Shown here piece after piece: positions 8,900-17,866 of a stretch of DNA of 64,000 bases. Both the position numbers and the translations under genes were made by a program. Source of the DNA: Agromyces sp. S2-1-8 (lineage in GTDB: Bacteria > Actinomycetota > Actinomycetes > Actinomycetales > Microbacteriaceae); NCBI RefSeq assembly GCF_021129215.1, contig NZ_JAJOLP010000001.1, positions 3,782,001-3,846,000 of the forward strand, given 5' to 3'. Every line of letters starts with the position of its first letter. Positions within the stretch are counted from its first letter, which is position 1. The notes under the pieces are model-generated. The model did not search any database, had not been told where the DNA came from, and saw only the letters and a list, made by a program, of their open reading frames with translations.

Positions 8900-9553
8900 T
8901 CAGCTCGAGCCGCTGCGATAGCGGTGCTCGGGTCGGCCGGCGCTGCCGTAGCGGAGCGACACCGTGACCGCGCCGCGCGCGGCGAGCTCGGCGAGATGCC
9001 GCTGGGCGGTCGCGCGCGAGACCCCCGCGCGCTCGGCGACCTCGACGCTCGACGCCTCACCGCCGTCGGCCAGGGCGTCGAGGATCAACTGCTGGGTGCC
9101 CGAGCGCGACGAGGTCGGCGCCGCACCGTGCAGCACGCCGAGCGCCCGATCGATCGTGTCCTGCGCGAGCGGCGACTCGACCGCGAGCAGGTTGCGGTAC
9201 CGCAGGTACCCGTCGAGACGCTCCTGCAGGGTGCGGGCCTCGAACGGCTTCACGAGGTAGTGCAGCGCCCCCGAGCGCAGGGCACGACGCACCGTCGCCG
9301 CGTCGTTCGCGGCACTCAGCACGAACCGGTCGAGCCCGCTCTCACGGGCGAGCTCGATGCCGTCGCCGTCGGGCAGGTAGACGTCGACGAGCAGCAGCTC
9401 GGGCCGCCAGTCGCGGATCGCGGTGCGCGCCGACGCGATGTCGCGCACGGGCGGCAGCGCCTCGAACCCGGGCCTGGCCGAGACGAGGTCGTGGTGGATC
9501 CCCGCCACCCTGAAGTCGTCGTCGACCACGAGCACCCGCACGTCTGCGGTCAT
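8900..9553 (-). CDS. CitB/DcuR-type response regulator
   Basis: A 217-residue response regulator. The receiver domain occupies residues 1-120, with acidic pocket D11-D13, phosphoacceptor D57 in 'LLLVDVYLPDGDG' and the conserved Lys in 'YLVKPFEARTL'. The C-terminal helix-turn-helix ('SSVEVAERAGVSRATAQRHL') is the CitB/DcuR type. ATG 9553 overlaps the kinase stop as TGATG, so translation is coupled. With the cognate kinase it should activate the divergent CitMHS transporter gene in response to external citrate or a related di/tricarboxylate. Confidence 0.92.
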   Translation of the reverse strand: MTADVRVLVVDDDFRVAGIHHDLVSARPGFEALPPVRDIASARTAIRDWRPELLLVDVYLPDGDGIELARESGLDRFVLSAANDAATVRRALRSGALHYLVKPFEARTLQERLDGYLRYRNLLAVESPLAQDTIDRALGVLHGAAPTSSRSGTQQLILDALADGGEASSVEVAERAGVSRATAQRHLAELAARGAVTVSLRYGSAGRPEHRYRSGSS

Positions 9554-11256
9554 CACCGCACCTCTCCTTCGTCTCCGTCGCCCGTCGGGCGCCGGTGCAT
9601 GACGGCCGGCAGCCGGGCCGCGAACACGGCGCCACGACCCGCCCCGCCCGCATCGACGAGCCAGAGATCGCCACCCCGCCGGCGCGCGAAGCGTCGCGCG
9701 AGCGGCAGTCCGATGCCGCGGCCGTGCACCCGATCGGAGGCCTCGTCGGTGTCCTCCGCGTCGTCGGCACCGTCGTCGGCGCGGCCGGCGAAGAGCCGCT
9801 CGGGGTCGGCGACGCCCCGGCCCGAGTCGCTGATCGTCACCGCGAGCGTGTCGCCGTCGTCGAGGAGCGAGAGCTCCACCCATCTCGGCTCGTCGCCCGC
9901 GACCGCGGCGGTGACCGCGTTGTCGACGAGGTTCCCGAGCACGGCGGCCACGTCCTCGGGCTCGTCGACGATGCCGACGAGGAGGGTGTCGTCGGCGACC
10001 CGCAGCTCGACGCCGCGCTCGGCGGCCTCGACCGCCTTCGCTCCGACGAGCGCCTGCAGGAAGGGGTCGTCGATCGCCTCGACCGCCGCCTCGGGCACGG
10101 CGCCGCGGCTCGACAGCTCGGCGAGGAACTCCTGGGCGTCGACGATCCGCCCGACCGCGAGCAGCCCCGACACGGCGTGCATGCGGTTCGCGAACTCGTG
10201 CCGCTGGGCGCGCAGGGCGTTGGTGGCCGTGCGCACCGCGTCGAGTCGCTCGGCGAGCGCGACGACGTCGGTGCGGTCGCGCACGACGGCGACGACCCCG
10301 AGATCGCGGTCGCCGCGGCGCACCCGTCGCGCCTCGACGTAGCCGACATGGTCGGCGGTGACGAGTTCGCCGAGCGCGAGCGGCTCGCCGTCGAGTCCCC
10401 GGCGGATGGCCTCGACGAGCGCGGGCGGCAGCTCGAGCTCTGCGAGCGGGCGGCCGATCGCCGCCTCGTCGAGCGCGAGCAGGTCTCGCGCCGATCGGTT
10501 CACCGCGCGAACGACGCCGTCGCCCGAGACGGCGACGACCCCGTCGTTCACGCCGTCGAGCACGGCCGCCTGGTTCTGCAGCAGCGCGCCGAGCTCCTCG
10601 GGCTGCACGCCGAGCGTGAGCCGTTCGAGCCGGCGGCGGATGAGGAAGGCGGCGAGCGCGGCCACGCCGAACGCGAGCGCGACGGCCGCGGCGATCGCGG
10701 CGACGAGCCCCGGCACCTCGGCGAGGACGCTGGCCGGGGCGAACCCCACGCTCACCTCGCCGACGATGCCGGCGCTCCCGCCGCCGGGACCGGTCGGGCC
10801 GGCGCCCGGCCGGTACACCGGCACCTTCGCCCTGGCGGACTCGCCGAGGGTGCCCCGCTCCCAGGTGACGATCTCCTCGCCGGCGAGCACCCGCTCGTAC
10901 TCGGTGCTCACCCGCTCACCGAGCCGTGCGGGATCGGGGTGCGCGAGCCGCAGCCCGTCGTCGTCGGCCACGACGACGAAGAGCGCACCGGTGCGCCGGG
11001 CGATCTCCGTCGCCTGCCGCTGCACCTCGCCGTCGGCGAGCACCGCGGCGTCCAGCTCGGCGTCGCCGGCGTACTCGGCGACCGCCCGCCGCAACTGCGG
11101 GTCGGAGGCGACGGTTCGCGCGATCGCGAGCGCGGTCGACTGCGTCTCCGTGCGCAGCTGCTGCACGCCGATCCACGCGAACGCCGCCGCGCACACCGCG
11201 ATCACCGCCGCCGCGGCAGCGAGCTGGGTCACGAGCATGCGGGTGGTGAACCTCAT
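9553..11256 (-). CDS. CitA/DcuS-type sensor histidine kinase
   Basis: A 567-residue membrane kinase. TM1 is at about residues 8-30; an extracytoplasmic PAS-like sensor ('AIARTVASDPQLRRAVA' is typical of citrate/C4-dicarboxylate sensors) spans about 35-180; TM2 is about 183-206; a cytoplasmic PAS is about 225-335; H353 in 'RHEFANRMHAVSGLL' is the phosphorylation site; a HATPase domain ends the protein ('NLVDNAVTAA', 'DSGRGV', 'GRGIGLPLAR'). I chose ATG 11256 because GGAGGGA precedes it; an upstream in-frame start (11325) lacks one. Together with the downstream response regulator it forms a CitAB/CitST-like system. Confidence 0.92.
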   Translation of the reverse strand: MRFTTRMLVTQLAAAAAVIAVCAAAFAWIGVQQLRTETQSTALAIARTVASDPQLRRAVAEYAGDAELDAAVLADGEVQRQATEIARRTGALFVVVADDDGLRLAHPDPARLGERVSTEYERVLAGEEIVTWERGTLGESARAKVPVYRPGAGPTGPGGGSAGIVGEVSVGFAPASVLAEVPGLVAAIAAAVALAFGVAALAAFLIRRRLERLTLGVQPEELGALLQNQAAVLDGVNDGVVAVSGDGVVRAVNRSARDLLALDEAAIGRPLAELELPPALVEAIRRGLDGEPLALGELVTADHVGYVEARRVRRGDRDLGVVAVVRDRTDVVALAERLDAVRTATNALRAQRHEFANRMHAVSGLLAVGRIVDAQEFLAELSSRGAVPEAAVEAIDDPFLQALVGAKAVEAAERGVELRVADDTLLVGIVDEPEDVAAVLGNLVDNAVTAAVAGDEPRWVELSLLDDGDTLAVTISDSGRGVADPERLFAGRADDGADDAEDTDEASDRVHGRGIGLPLARRFARRRGGDLWLVDAGGAGRGAVFAARLPAVMHRRPTGDGDEGEVR

Positions 11257-11365
11257 GCGGCTCCCTCCGCGCTCGTCGGCCCGATGGTGCGCGATCCGAT
11301 GATGCATCGTCGGCCGACGAAGCACGCGCCCCGAGGCATCCGGCCCGGCACGTCGTGAGCAGAAT

Positions 11366-11392
11366 GCGCAGAACCAACGCTACGCGCAGAAC
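11366..11392. promoter_or_regulatory. Direct repeats GCGCAGAAC, candidate CitB-type site
   Basis: Two identical copies of GCGCAGAAC (11366-11374 and 11384-11392), 18 bp apart, in the gap between the kinase gene and the citrate transporter. Direct repeats suit a dimeric response regulator controlling both promoters. A near-palindrome CGATGATGCATCGTCG lies nearby at 11297-11312. Confidence 0.45.
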
Positions 11393-11491
11393 GCGGCGCA
11401 ATGCGAGTTATCGGCCGGCCGGCCTCCGCAGTCCGTACGCTCCTCGAGACCCACCAGCCCCGTGCGGGCGCTCACTGACAAGGACGTCACC

Positions 11492-12982
11492 ATGCTCGTG
11501 ATCCTCGGATTCGCCATGATCCTCGTGTTCATGGCCCTCATCATGACCAAGCGGCTCACGCCGATGGTCGCCCTCATCGTGGTGCCCACGATCTTCGGCC
11601 TCTTCGCGGGCGCCGGGCTCGGCATCGGCGACATGGTGATGGAGGCGATCGGCGGCATGGCCCCGACCGCGGCCCTGCTCATGTTCGCCATCATGTACTT
11701 CGGCATCATGATCGACGTCGGGCTGTTCGATCCGCTCATCCGCTTCATCACGCGCATGCTCGGCAACGACCCGGCGAAGGTCGTGCTCGGCACGGCGCTT
11801 CTCGCGGGTGCCGTCTCGCTCGACGGCGACGGCTCCACGACCTTCATCATCACGACCTCGGCGATGCTGCCGATCTACCTGCGGCTCGGCATGAGCCCGG
11901 TCGTGCTCACGTGCGTCGCCGGCCTCATGAACGGCACGCTCAACATCGTGCCGTGGGGCGGCCCGACCGTGCGCGCCGCGACCGCGCTCAAGATCTCGCC
12001 GACCGACATCTTCGTGCCGATGCTGCCGTCGCTCGCCGTGGGCCTCGCGATCGCGCTCGCCTTCGCCTGGATGCTGGGCCTTGCCGAGCGCAAGCGCCTG
12101 GGCACGCTCGCCACCTCGAACGTCATGATCGATGAATGGGCGGATGCCGCGGCCGACGGCCGCACGAGCGCGGGTCGCTTCGGCATGAAGGTGCCTCGGC
12201 TCGTGCGCGGCGCGCAGGGCTCGGTCGGCGCGCGGGCGACCCTCGCCACGACGAACATCGTCACCGTGAGCGGGTCGGGCACGCCCGCGCCCGTCGCCGT
12301 CGCCGAGGACGAGCGCGACACGGCGATGGCCGACACGATGCTGCACCCCGACCGGCCCACGCTGCGGCCGAAGCTCATCTGGTTCAACCTCGCGCTCACC
12401 GTCGCGGTGATGGTGCTGCTCGTGCTCGACGTCATGCCGCTCGCGTTCGTCTTCATGATCGGGTCGGCGCTCGCGCTCATCCTGAACTTCCCGAAGCTCA
12501 AGGACCAGTCGGCCGAGATCGTCGCGCACGCGCCGAGCATCGTCGGCGTCGTGTCGATGGTGCTCGCCGCGGGCGTGCTCGTCGGCGTGCTCGACGGCAC
12601 CGGCATGGTCACGGCGATGGCCGAGTGGGTCGTCGACATCGTGCCGCCGGCGCTCGGCCCGTACCTGGCGATCATCACGGGCGTGCTGTCGATCCCGATG
12701 ACGTTCTTCATGTCGAACGACGCGTTCTACTACGGCATCCTGCCGATCCTCGCCGAGAGCGCCTCGAGCTACGGCATCAGCGCCGCCGAGATGGCGCGCG
12801 CCTCGGTCATCGGCCAGCCCGTGCACCTGCAGAGCCCGCTCGTGCCGGCGATCCTGCTGCTCGTGTCGCTCGCGAGCGTCAACCTCGGCGATCACCACAA
12901 GAAGGTGCTGTGGCGGGCGACGCTCGTCTCGCTCGTGATGCTCGTCGTCGGGGTGCTCGTCGGGGCGATTCCCTTCGGCTGA
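11492..12982 (+). CDS. CitMHS-family citrate/metal transporter
   Basis: A 496-residue polytopic membrane protein of the CitMHS family, which imports citrate complexed with a divalent metal in symport with protons. About twelve hydrophobic segments are visible; hallmark stretches are 'LIMTKRLTPMVALIVVP', 'FAIMYFGIMIDVGLFDPL', 'VSLDGDGSTTFIITTSAMLP', 'NIVPWGGPTVRA' and near the end 'GQPVHLQSPLVPAILLLV'. A hydrophilic loop of about 90 residues separates the two halves. AAGGAC lies seven bases before ATG 11492. It is divergent from the CitA/CitB-type two-component genes, the same arrangement of function as citST-citM in Bacillus subtilis. Confidence 0.92.
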   Translation: MLVILGFAMILVFMALIMTKRLTPMVALIVVPTIFGLFAGAGLGIGDMVMEAIGGMAPTAALLMFAIMYFGIMIDVGLFDPLIRFITRMLGNDPAKVVLGTALLAGAVSLDGDGSTTFIITTSAMLPIYLRLGMSPVVLTCVAGLMNGTLNIVPWGGPTVRAATALKISPTDIFVPMLPSLAVGLAIALAFAWMLGLAERKRLGTLATSNVMIDEWADAAADGRTSAGRFGMKVPRLVRGAQGSVGARATLATTNIVTVSGSGTPAPVAVAEDERDTAMADTMLHPDRPTLRPKLIWFNLALTVAVMVLLVLDVMPLAFVFMIGSALALILNFPKLKDQSAEIVAHAPSIVGVVSMVLAAGVLVGVLDGTGMVTAMAEWVVDIVPPALGPYLAIITGVLSIPMTFFMSNDAFYYGILPILAESASSYGISAAEMARASVIGQPVHLQSPLVPAILLLVSLASVNLGDHHKKVLWRATLVSLVMLVVGVLVGAIPFG

Positions 12983-13002
12983 CGCCCGCGGTGCCGCCGC
13001 CC

Positions 13003-13032
13003 GGCCCGGTTCGGCTCAGCCGAGCCGGGCCG
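13003..13032. terminator. Hairpin terminator overlapping the CPBP gene end
   Basis: Near-perfect arms GGCCCGGTTCGGCT and AGCCGAGCCGGGCC with almost no loop, between the convergent transporter and CPBP genes. It spans the CPBP stop codon at 13016. Confidence 0.6.
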
Positions 13033-14023
13033 AGAGGCGCGAGCGGCGGAACTGGCCCGCCGCGACGAGCACGGCGACGACGCCGGCGAAGACCGCGCAG
13101 GAGATGAGACCGAGCGGCCCGGACAGCCAGGCGGGCGGCACTGGCGACCCGGCGGCCACGAGCAGCGCGCCGAGCCCGGCCGAGGCGTTGAACGCCCCGT
13201 GGCCGAACACGGCGGGCCACACCGAGCCCGTTCGCAGGCGCGTCCAGCCGAGCAGCACGCCGAACAGGGTGCACGAGAGCACCATGAGCAGCACGCCCGT
13301 GACGTCGGTGAGGCCGAAGTTGTAGCCGAGCAGGATGAGCGGGGTGTGCCAGAACCCCCAGAACGCGCCCGAGACGATGAGCGCCGGCCAGACGCCGAGC
13401 GGGCGCAGGGCGGGCAGCAGCCAGCCGCGCCAGCCGACCTCCTCACCGAACGCGAAGGGGGCGTTGACGACGGCGCCGACCGGGATCATCGCGAGCTGCA
13501 GGGCGACGACGAGCCCCACCGGGGGCATGGAGGTGCCGGGCGGCAGCTCGCCGGCGAGCGCCTCGGCGAACCCCGAGAAGCCGACCGGGTCGAGCACCGC
13601 GAGCCCCGCGATCCACGTGATTCCCAAGCCGATCGCGACCATCAGGGGCATGGCGAAGACCATGACGACGCTCATCCCGATCGTGCGCCGCGCCGGACGC
13701 AACGGCCACATGCCGAGACCCCGCAGGATGTCGCGCGCCGGGCGCCGCCCGCGGGTCCGCCGGTCCACGACGAGCGCCGCGAGCGTCGCCACGGCCGGCG
13801 TCAGCATCATGGCGGTCGCGACCAGCGGCAGCAACGGGTCGGCCATGCCCTCGCCGCGCGCCCAGAGCGGCCAGGCCACGAGCCAGGCGAGCCCGCACGA
13901 GACGACGGCGAACACCGCGACCGAAGCCCAGTGCACGTGCCGGTCGGCACCGTCGACCCGCTCGGCGCCCTCGGCTTCCTCGGCACCGACCGCCTCCGCC
14001 ATGATCCTCGGCTGTTCGCTCAT
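13016..14023 (-). CDS. CPBP-family intramembrane metalloprotease
   Basis: A 335-residue membrane protein of the CPBP (CAAX protease/bacteriocin-processing) family. All three signature motifs are present: EExxxR in 'FGEEVGWRGWLLP', FxxxH in 'FWGFWHTPLIL', and HxxxN in 'GHGAFNASAG'; these supply the glutamate and histidine metal ligands. About eight transmembrane segments. ATG 14023 has TAGCGT seven bases upstream and no ribosome site, so it is probably leaderless. No bacteriocin or prenylated substrate gene lies nearby, so its substrate is unknown. Confidence 0.9.
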   Translation of the reverse strand: MSEQPRIMAEAVGAEEAEGAERVDGADRHVHWASVAVFAVVSCGLAWLVAWPLWARGEGMADPLLPLVATAMMLTPAVATLAALVVDRRTRGRRPARDILRGLGMWPLRPARRTIGMSVVMVFAMPLMVAIGLGITWIAGLAVLDPVGFSGFAEALAGELPPGTSMPPVGLVVALQLAMIPVGAVVNAPFAFGEEVGWRGWLLPALRPLGVWPALIVSGAFWGFWHTPLILLGYNFGLTDVTGVLLMVLSCTLFGVLLGWTRLRTGSVWPAVFGHGAFNASAGLGALLVAAGSPVPPAWLSGPLGLISCAVFAGVVAVLVAAGQFRRSRLSARLG

Positions 14024-14030
14024 CTTGGCC

Positions 14031-14036
14031 ACGCTA
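14031..14036 (-). promoter_or_regulatory. -10 box TAGCGT of the CPBP gene
   Basis: Seven bases before ATG 14023; no Shine-Dalgarno is present. Confidence 0.45.
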
Positions 14037-14134
14037 CCGAGTCGTGCGCAGCACCGGATCCGCCGCAGGACGGAGATCGCCGGCGCATGAGCGCCGCCCC
14101 GAGGCATCCGCGCGGCCGTCGGCCGGCCGGCCGG

Positions 14135-15220
14135 TCAGGCGACGAGCTGCCGCCAGGCCCCCGCCCGGGCGTCGATCGGCGTGCCGTTCGAGATGCGAGC
14201 CGTGCGCGCGGCCGGGTCGAGCTGCACGGTCGCGAGCGTCGCCCAGCGCTCGCCGAACGGCAGCGTCAGGTCGGGGCGGTGGCAGAGCAGCGGCTGGCCC
14301 GGATCGGAGTAGAGGAAGGCGAGCAGCTCCTCGTCGGTGCGCGGCTCGGGGTAGTCCGCGAAGCGGGCGGCGATCAGGCCGTAACGCTCGTCGGAGTCGG
14401 GCTGGTAGATCTCGGTCTTCTCCTGTGCCTGCGCCTCGCGACTCAGGAAGTGGTTCGTGCGCACGACCGTGCCGTCGACGGGCTCGACGACGAACACCCC
14501 GATCGGAGTGATGTCGGTCGTCACGACCGTGTCGGCGTCGAGCAGCGTGAACGAGCTCGACGCGCTGCGCGGCGCGTCGCGCACGAGCTCGACCGCCTCG
14601 TCGACCGAGGCCGCCTCCTCGAGCACCGTCGCCGACAGCACGTGCACGGGCACGCCGCCCGCACCGTCGGTGCGGTGTCCGAGGATGTTGAAGTGCAGGG
14701 CGAGCCCCGCGCTGTTGACGCCGATCTTGCCGAGCATGCCGTGCTCGGTGAGGCCCGCGACGTCGTACCGGCCGCCGCGCGTCTCGTGCGTGTGCCACTC
14801 GCCGTCGAGCTGGTGGTGCCAGTCCCAGGTCTGCAGTCCGAAGGTGCGCACCGAACCGTCGGCGAACCGCACCCGCCGGCCGATCGTCGAGCACTCGCCC
14901 GGCGCGGCGCCCACGCCCTGCGAGAGGATCTCGGTGCGCGCATTGAGCGCGTACACGTGCCACGGCTCGACCCCCGCTCCGGCGGCCAGCCCGTCCATCT
15001 CGGCGAGCCGGGCGGGCCGCCATCCGCCGACCGCGTCGGCGCAGCTCAGGGCGAGGTCGCGCACGACGGCCTCGTCGAGCTCGTACTTCGCGAAGAGCTC
15101 GAGATAGGTCCGCAGCCCTGCGGGCAGGGCGTCGCGGAGTTGCGCGCCCCGTTCACGACCGCGTTCGAGCGGATCGGCGCCGTTCGCGACGACGTGCAGG
15201 CGGTCGGTGATGCTGTGCAA
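14135..15220 (-). CDS. C45-family acyl-amide hydrolase (acyltransferase-like Ntn hydrolase)
   Basis: A 361-residue Ntn-hydrolase of peptidase family C45, whose type member is the acyl-CoA:6-aminopenicillanate acyltransferase. The expected nucleophile is C110 in 'APGECSTIG', after the family signature 'YALNARTEILS'; 'LQTWDWHH' and 'LTEHGMLGKIGVNSAGLALHFNIL' follow as usual. If processed, cleavage would be before C110. No signal peptide, so it acts in the cytoplasm. The start is TTG 15220 with AAGGA nine bases upstream. Last gene of the peptide-importer operon, 56 bp after the second ATPase, so it probably hydrolyses the imported N-acyl or peptide compound. Confidence 0.88.
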   Translation of the reverse strand: MHSITDRLHVVANGADPLERGRERGAQLRDALPAGLRTYLELFAKYELDEAVVRDLALSCADAVGGWRPARLAEMDGLAAGAGVEPWHVYALNARTEILSQGVGAAPGECSTIGRRVRFADGSVRTFGLQTWDWHHQLDGEWHTHETRGGRYDVAGLTEHGMLGKIGVNSAGLALHFNILGHRTDGAGGVPVHVLSATVLEEAASVDEAVELVRDAPRSASSSFTLLDADTVVTTDITPIGVFVVEPVDGTVVRTNHFLSREAQAQEKTEIYQPDSDERYGLIAARFADYPEPRTDEELLAFLYSDPGQPLLCHRPDLTLPFGERWATLATVQLDPAARTARISNGTPIDARAGAWRQLVA

Positions 15221-15276
15221 TGGATCGTTCCTTCAGCGGTTGCGGTGGAGATGGCGCGACGGGTTCCCGGCGCGGT

Positions 15277-16104
15277 TCAGAGCTGGTGGGCGAGCTGCTC
15301 GATGACGCCGCGCCGCGGCACCCAGCCGGGCTGGGGCGCGCACTCGAGCAGCAGTCTCGTGTACGGATGGGTCGGGCGGTCGAGGATCTCGCCGACCGTC
15401 CCACGTTCGACGATGCGGCCCCTGCGCATGACGATGACGTCGTCGGCGACGGCGCGCACGACGGAGAGGTCGTGCGTGATGAAGAGGTAGGTGAGCCCCT
15501 TCTCGCTGCGCAGCCGGGCGAGCAGGTCGAGCACCTGCGCCTGCACCGAGACGTCGAGCGCCGAGACCGCCTCGTCGAGCACGATGATCTCGGGCTCGGC
15601 GGCGAGCGCGCGGGCGATCGCGACCCGCTGCTTCTGGCCGCCCGAGAGCGCAGAGGGCTTCGCGTCGGCGTGCCGTTCGGTGAGGCCCACCTCGGCGAAG
15701 AGCTCGAGCAGCCGCGCCCGGCGCCCGGCGCGATCGAGGTCGGGCCGATGCACGCGCAGCATCTCGTCGATGGTCGCCGAGACCGGCAGCGACCGGTTGA
15801 GCGAGCCCTGCGGATCTTGGAAGACCATCTGCACGAGCTTCGATCGCGCGCGCAGGCGCGATCGCGACGTGGTCGGTCGCACCTCGTTCCCGTCGATGCG
15901 GACCGCGCCGGCCTCGGCCGTCTCGAGCCCGACGATCACGCGGGCGAGCGTCGACTTGCCCGACCCGGACTCGCCGACGACGGCGAGGCAGGTGCCGCGG
16001 CGCACCGTGCACGAGACGTCGTCGAGCGCCGTGACGCTCGACCGGCGCCCGACATGGAAGGTGCGGCGGAGTCCCACCGCCTCCAGGATGAGGTCTTCGC
16101 TCAT
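15277..16104 (-). CDS. Peptide-type ABC transporter ATP-binding protein (DppF/OppF-like)
   Basis: A 275-residue ATPase. Walker A 'GESGSGKSTLARVI', Q-loop 'MVFQDPQGSLN' typical of the oligopeptide group, signature 'LSGGQKQRVAIARAL', Walker B 'IIVLDEAVSALD' and switch His in 'FITHDLS' are all present. The C-terminal 'HPYTRLLL' is usual for the peptide/nickel family. ATG 16104 overlaps the upstream ATPase stop as ATGA. Partner of the DppD-like ATPase in energising the importer. Confidence 0.93.
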   Translation of the reverse strand: MSEDLILEAVGLRRTFHVGRRSSVTALDDVSCTVRRGTCLAVVGESGSGKSTLARVIVGLETAEAGAVRIDGNEVRPTTSRSRLRARSKLVQMVFQDPQGSLNRSLPVSATIDEMLRVHRPDLDRAGRRARLLELFAEVGLTERHADAKPSALSGGQKQRVAIARALAAEPEIIVLDEAVSALDVSVQAQVLDLLARLRSEKGLTYLFITHDLSVVRAVADDVIVMRRGRIVERGTVGEILDRPTHPYTRLLLECAPQPGWVPRRGVIEQLAHQL

Positions 16105-16931
16105 TCGTGCGCCTCCGTTCCGTTCGCGGGCACCGGCGCACGCCCCGCCGGGTGGAGCAGGGGTCGGGCGGCCATGAGCGCACGCGTGTACTCGGTCTTC
16201 GGCCGGTCGCGGATGTCGTCGGGCGTGCCGATCTCGAGGATCGCACCGTCCTTCATGACGGCCAGCCGATCGCACACCGCCGCCGCGAGGTCGAGGTCGT
16301 GCGTCACGAAGATCATCGAGAGCCCGTGCTGGCGGCGCTTCTCGTCGAGGATCGCCACGACCTCGGCCTGCGTCGTCACGTCGAGCGCCGTGGTGGGCTC
16401 GTCGGCCAGCAGCAGCTTCGGCTCGCCCGACATCGCCCCCGCGATCACGACGCGCTGCAGCATCCCGCCCGAGAGCTGGTGCGGGTAGGAGCCCAGCACC
16501 CGCTCGGTGTCGGTGATTCCCACCTGCCGCAGCAAGTCCGCGGCGCGGGCCTTCGCCGCCGCCTTGGGGATGCCGCGGGCATCGGCCATGCCCTCGACGA
16601 GGAACCGCTCGACGCGGAGCACGGGGTTGAGCGCGCCGTGCGGGTTCTGCGCGATGAGCGCGAGGTCGTTCGCCCGGATCCGCCGGAGCTGCTCGCCGCG
16701 CGCGGCGAGCAGGTCGGTTCCGTCGAGCTCGATCGATCCGCCGACGCGGGCGCCGCCCGGCTCGATGCCGAGGAGGCACTTCAACGTCATCGACTTGCCC
16801 GAGCCCGACTCGCCGACGAGGCCGAGGGCCTCGCCCTGGCGGAGCGAGAACGAGTTGCCGCGCAGGATCTCGGTCTCCTCGCCCGTGTCGGGGTCGGCGA
16901 CCGCGAGCGTCAGGTGCTCGACGTTCAGCAT
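16101..16931 (-). CDS. Peptide-type ABC transporter ATP-binding protein (DppD/OppD-like)
   Basis: A 276-residue ATPase. Walker A 'GESGSGKSMTLKCLLG', Q-loop 'ALIAQNPHGALNPVL', signature 'LSGGMLQRVVIAGAM', Walker B 'LLLADEPTTALD', switch 'FVTHDLDLAAAV'. The 'ALMAARPLL' tail is usual for DppD. ATG 16931 shares its A with the stop of the upstream permease (TGATG). Second ATPase of the heterodimer. Confidence 0.93.
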   Translation of the reverse strand: MLNVEHLTLAVADPDTGEETEILRGNSFSLRQGEALGLVGESGSGKSMTLKCLLGIEPGGARVGGSIELDGTDLLAARGEQLRRIRANDLALIAQNPHGALNPVLRVERFLVEGMADARGIPKAAAKARAADLLRQVGITDTERVLGSYPHQLSGGMLQRVVIAGAMSGEPKLLLADEPTTALDVTTQAEVVAILDEKRRQHGLSMIFVTHDLDLAAAVCDRLAVMKDGAILEIGTPDDIRDRPKTEYTRALMAARPLLHPAGRAPVPANGTEAHE

Positions 16932-17866
16932 CAGCGCGTCCTTCCCGCCGCCCGGCGTCCGCCGAGCTGCTCTCCCACGTAACCGAGCGCGGCCACGGTG
17001 ATCACGATCGCGAGGCCCGCGAAGACGCTCTGCTCCCAGTACCCCTGCAGCAGCGAGGCCTGGCCGTTCGAGACCATGAGGCCCCAGTCGGGCGTCGGCG
17101 GCTGCACGCCGAGCCCCAGGAACGAGAGCGCGGCGAGGTCGATCATCGCGTAGCCGAAGTTGATGGTCATGCCCGTGAAGATCTGGGTGCGCACGTTCGG
17201 CAGGATGTGGCGCCCCGTGATGACGAGTCCCGAGATGCCCTGCAGTTGCGCAGACGACACGTACGGCAGGTTGCGCTCGCGCAGCGCCACCGACCGGATG
17301 ACGCGGGCCGAGTACGGCGTGAAGCCGATGGCGAGCGCGATCGAGGCGGTGAGCAGCGACGGCCCGAAGATCGCGACCGCGAGGATGGCGAGCAGCATGT
17401 TCGGGAACGCGAACAGCACGTCGAGGACGCGACCGATGAACGCGTCGACCCGGCCGCCGAACCACACCGCGGTCAGCGCGAGGAGCGAGGCCGAGACGGC
17501 GGCCACGAGCACGACGACCGTGGGGCCGATGAGGCTCGTGCGCGCTCCCCACACGATGCGCGAGAAGATGTCGCGACCCGACTGGTCGGTGCCGAACCAG
17601 TGCTCGAGGCTCGGCGGGAGGTGCCGGTCGACGATCGATCCGACGTACGGGTCGTACGGTGCGATGTACGGCGCGAAGACGGCCGTGAGCACGACGACGG
17701 CGAGGATGCCGACGCAGACGAGCCCGAGGGTGCCGAGCCGCAGGCGCAGCCGCCGCCAGCCCGTGACCGGGCCGTCGAGTCGTTGCCGGCGGATCGCCTG
17801 CACCGCGACGGTGTCCTGGCCGACGGTGTTCGCCGGCGGCTCCGTGGTGATCTGCCGACTCGTCAT
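16931..17866 (-). CDS. Peptide-type ABC transporter permease (DppC-like)
   Basis: A 311-residue inner-membrane permease with an N-terminal cytoplasmic tail, then TM1 ('LGLVCVGILAVVVLTAVFAP') and the DppC signature 'HWFGTDQSGRDIFSRIVWGARTSL' spread over residues 88-112. The EAA-type coupling loop is around 'YVSSAQLQGISGLVITGRHILPN'. Five or six membrane segments. Overlaps the DppB-like gene by four bases (ATGA). Confidence 0.93.
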   Translation of the reverse strand: MTSRQITTEPPANTVGQDTVAVQAIRRQRLDGPVTGWRRLRLRLGTLGLVCVGILAVVVLTAVFAPYIAPYDPYVGSIVDRHLPPSLEHWFGTDQSGRDIFSRIVWGARTSLIGPTVVVLVAAVSASLLALTAVWFGGRVDAFIGRVLDVLFAFPNMLLAILAVAIFGPSLLTASIALAIGFTPYSARVIRSVALRERNLPYVSSAQLQGISGLVITGRHILPNVRTQIFTGMTINFGYAMIDLAALSFLGLGVQPPTPDWGLMVSNGQASLLQGYWEQSVFAGLAIVITVAALGYVGEQLGGRRAAGRTR

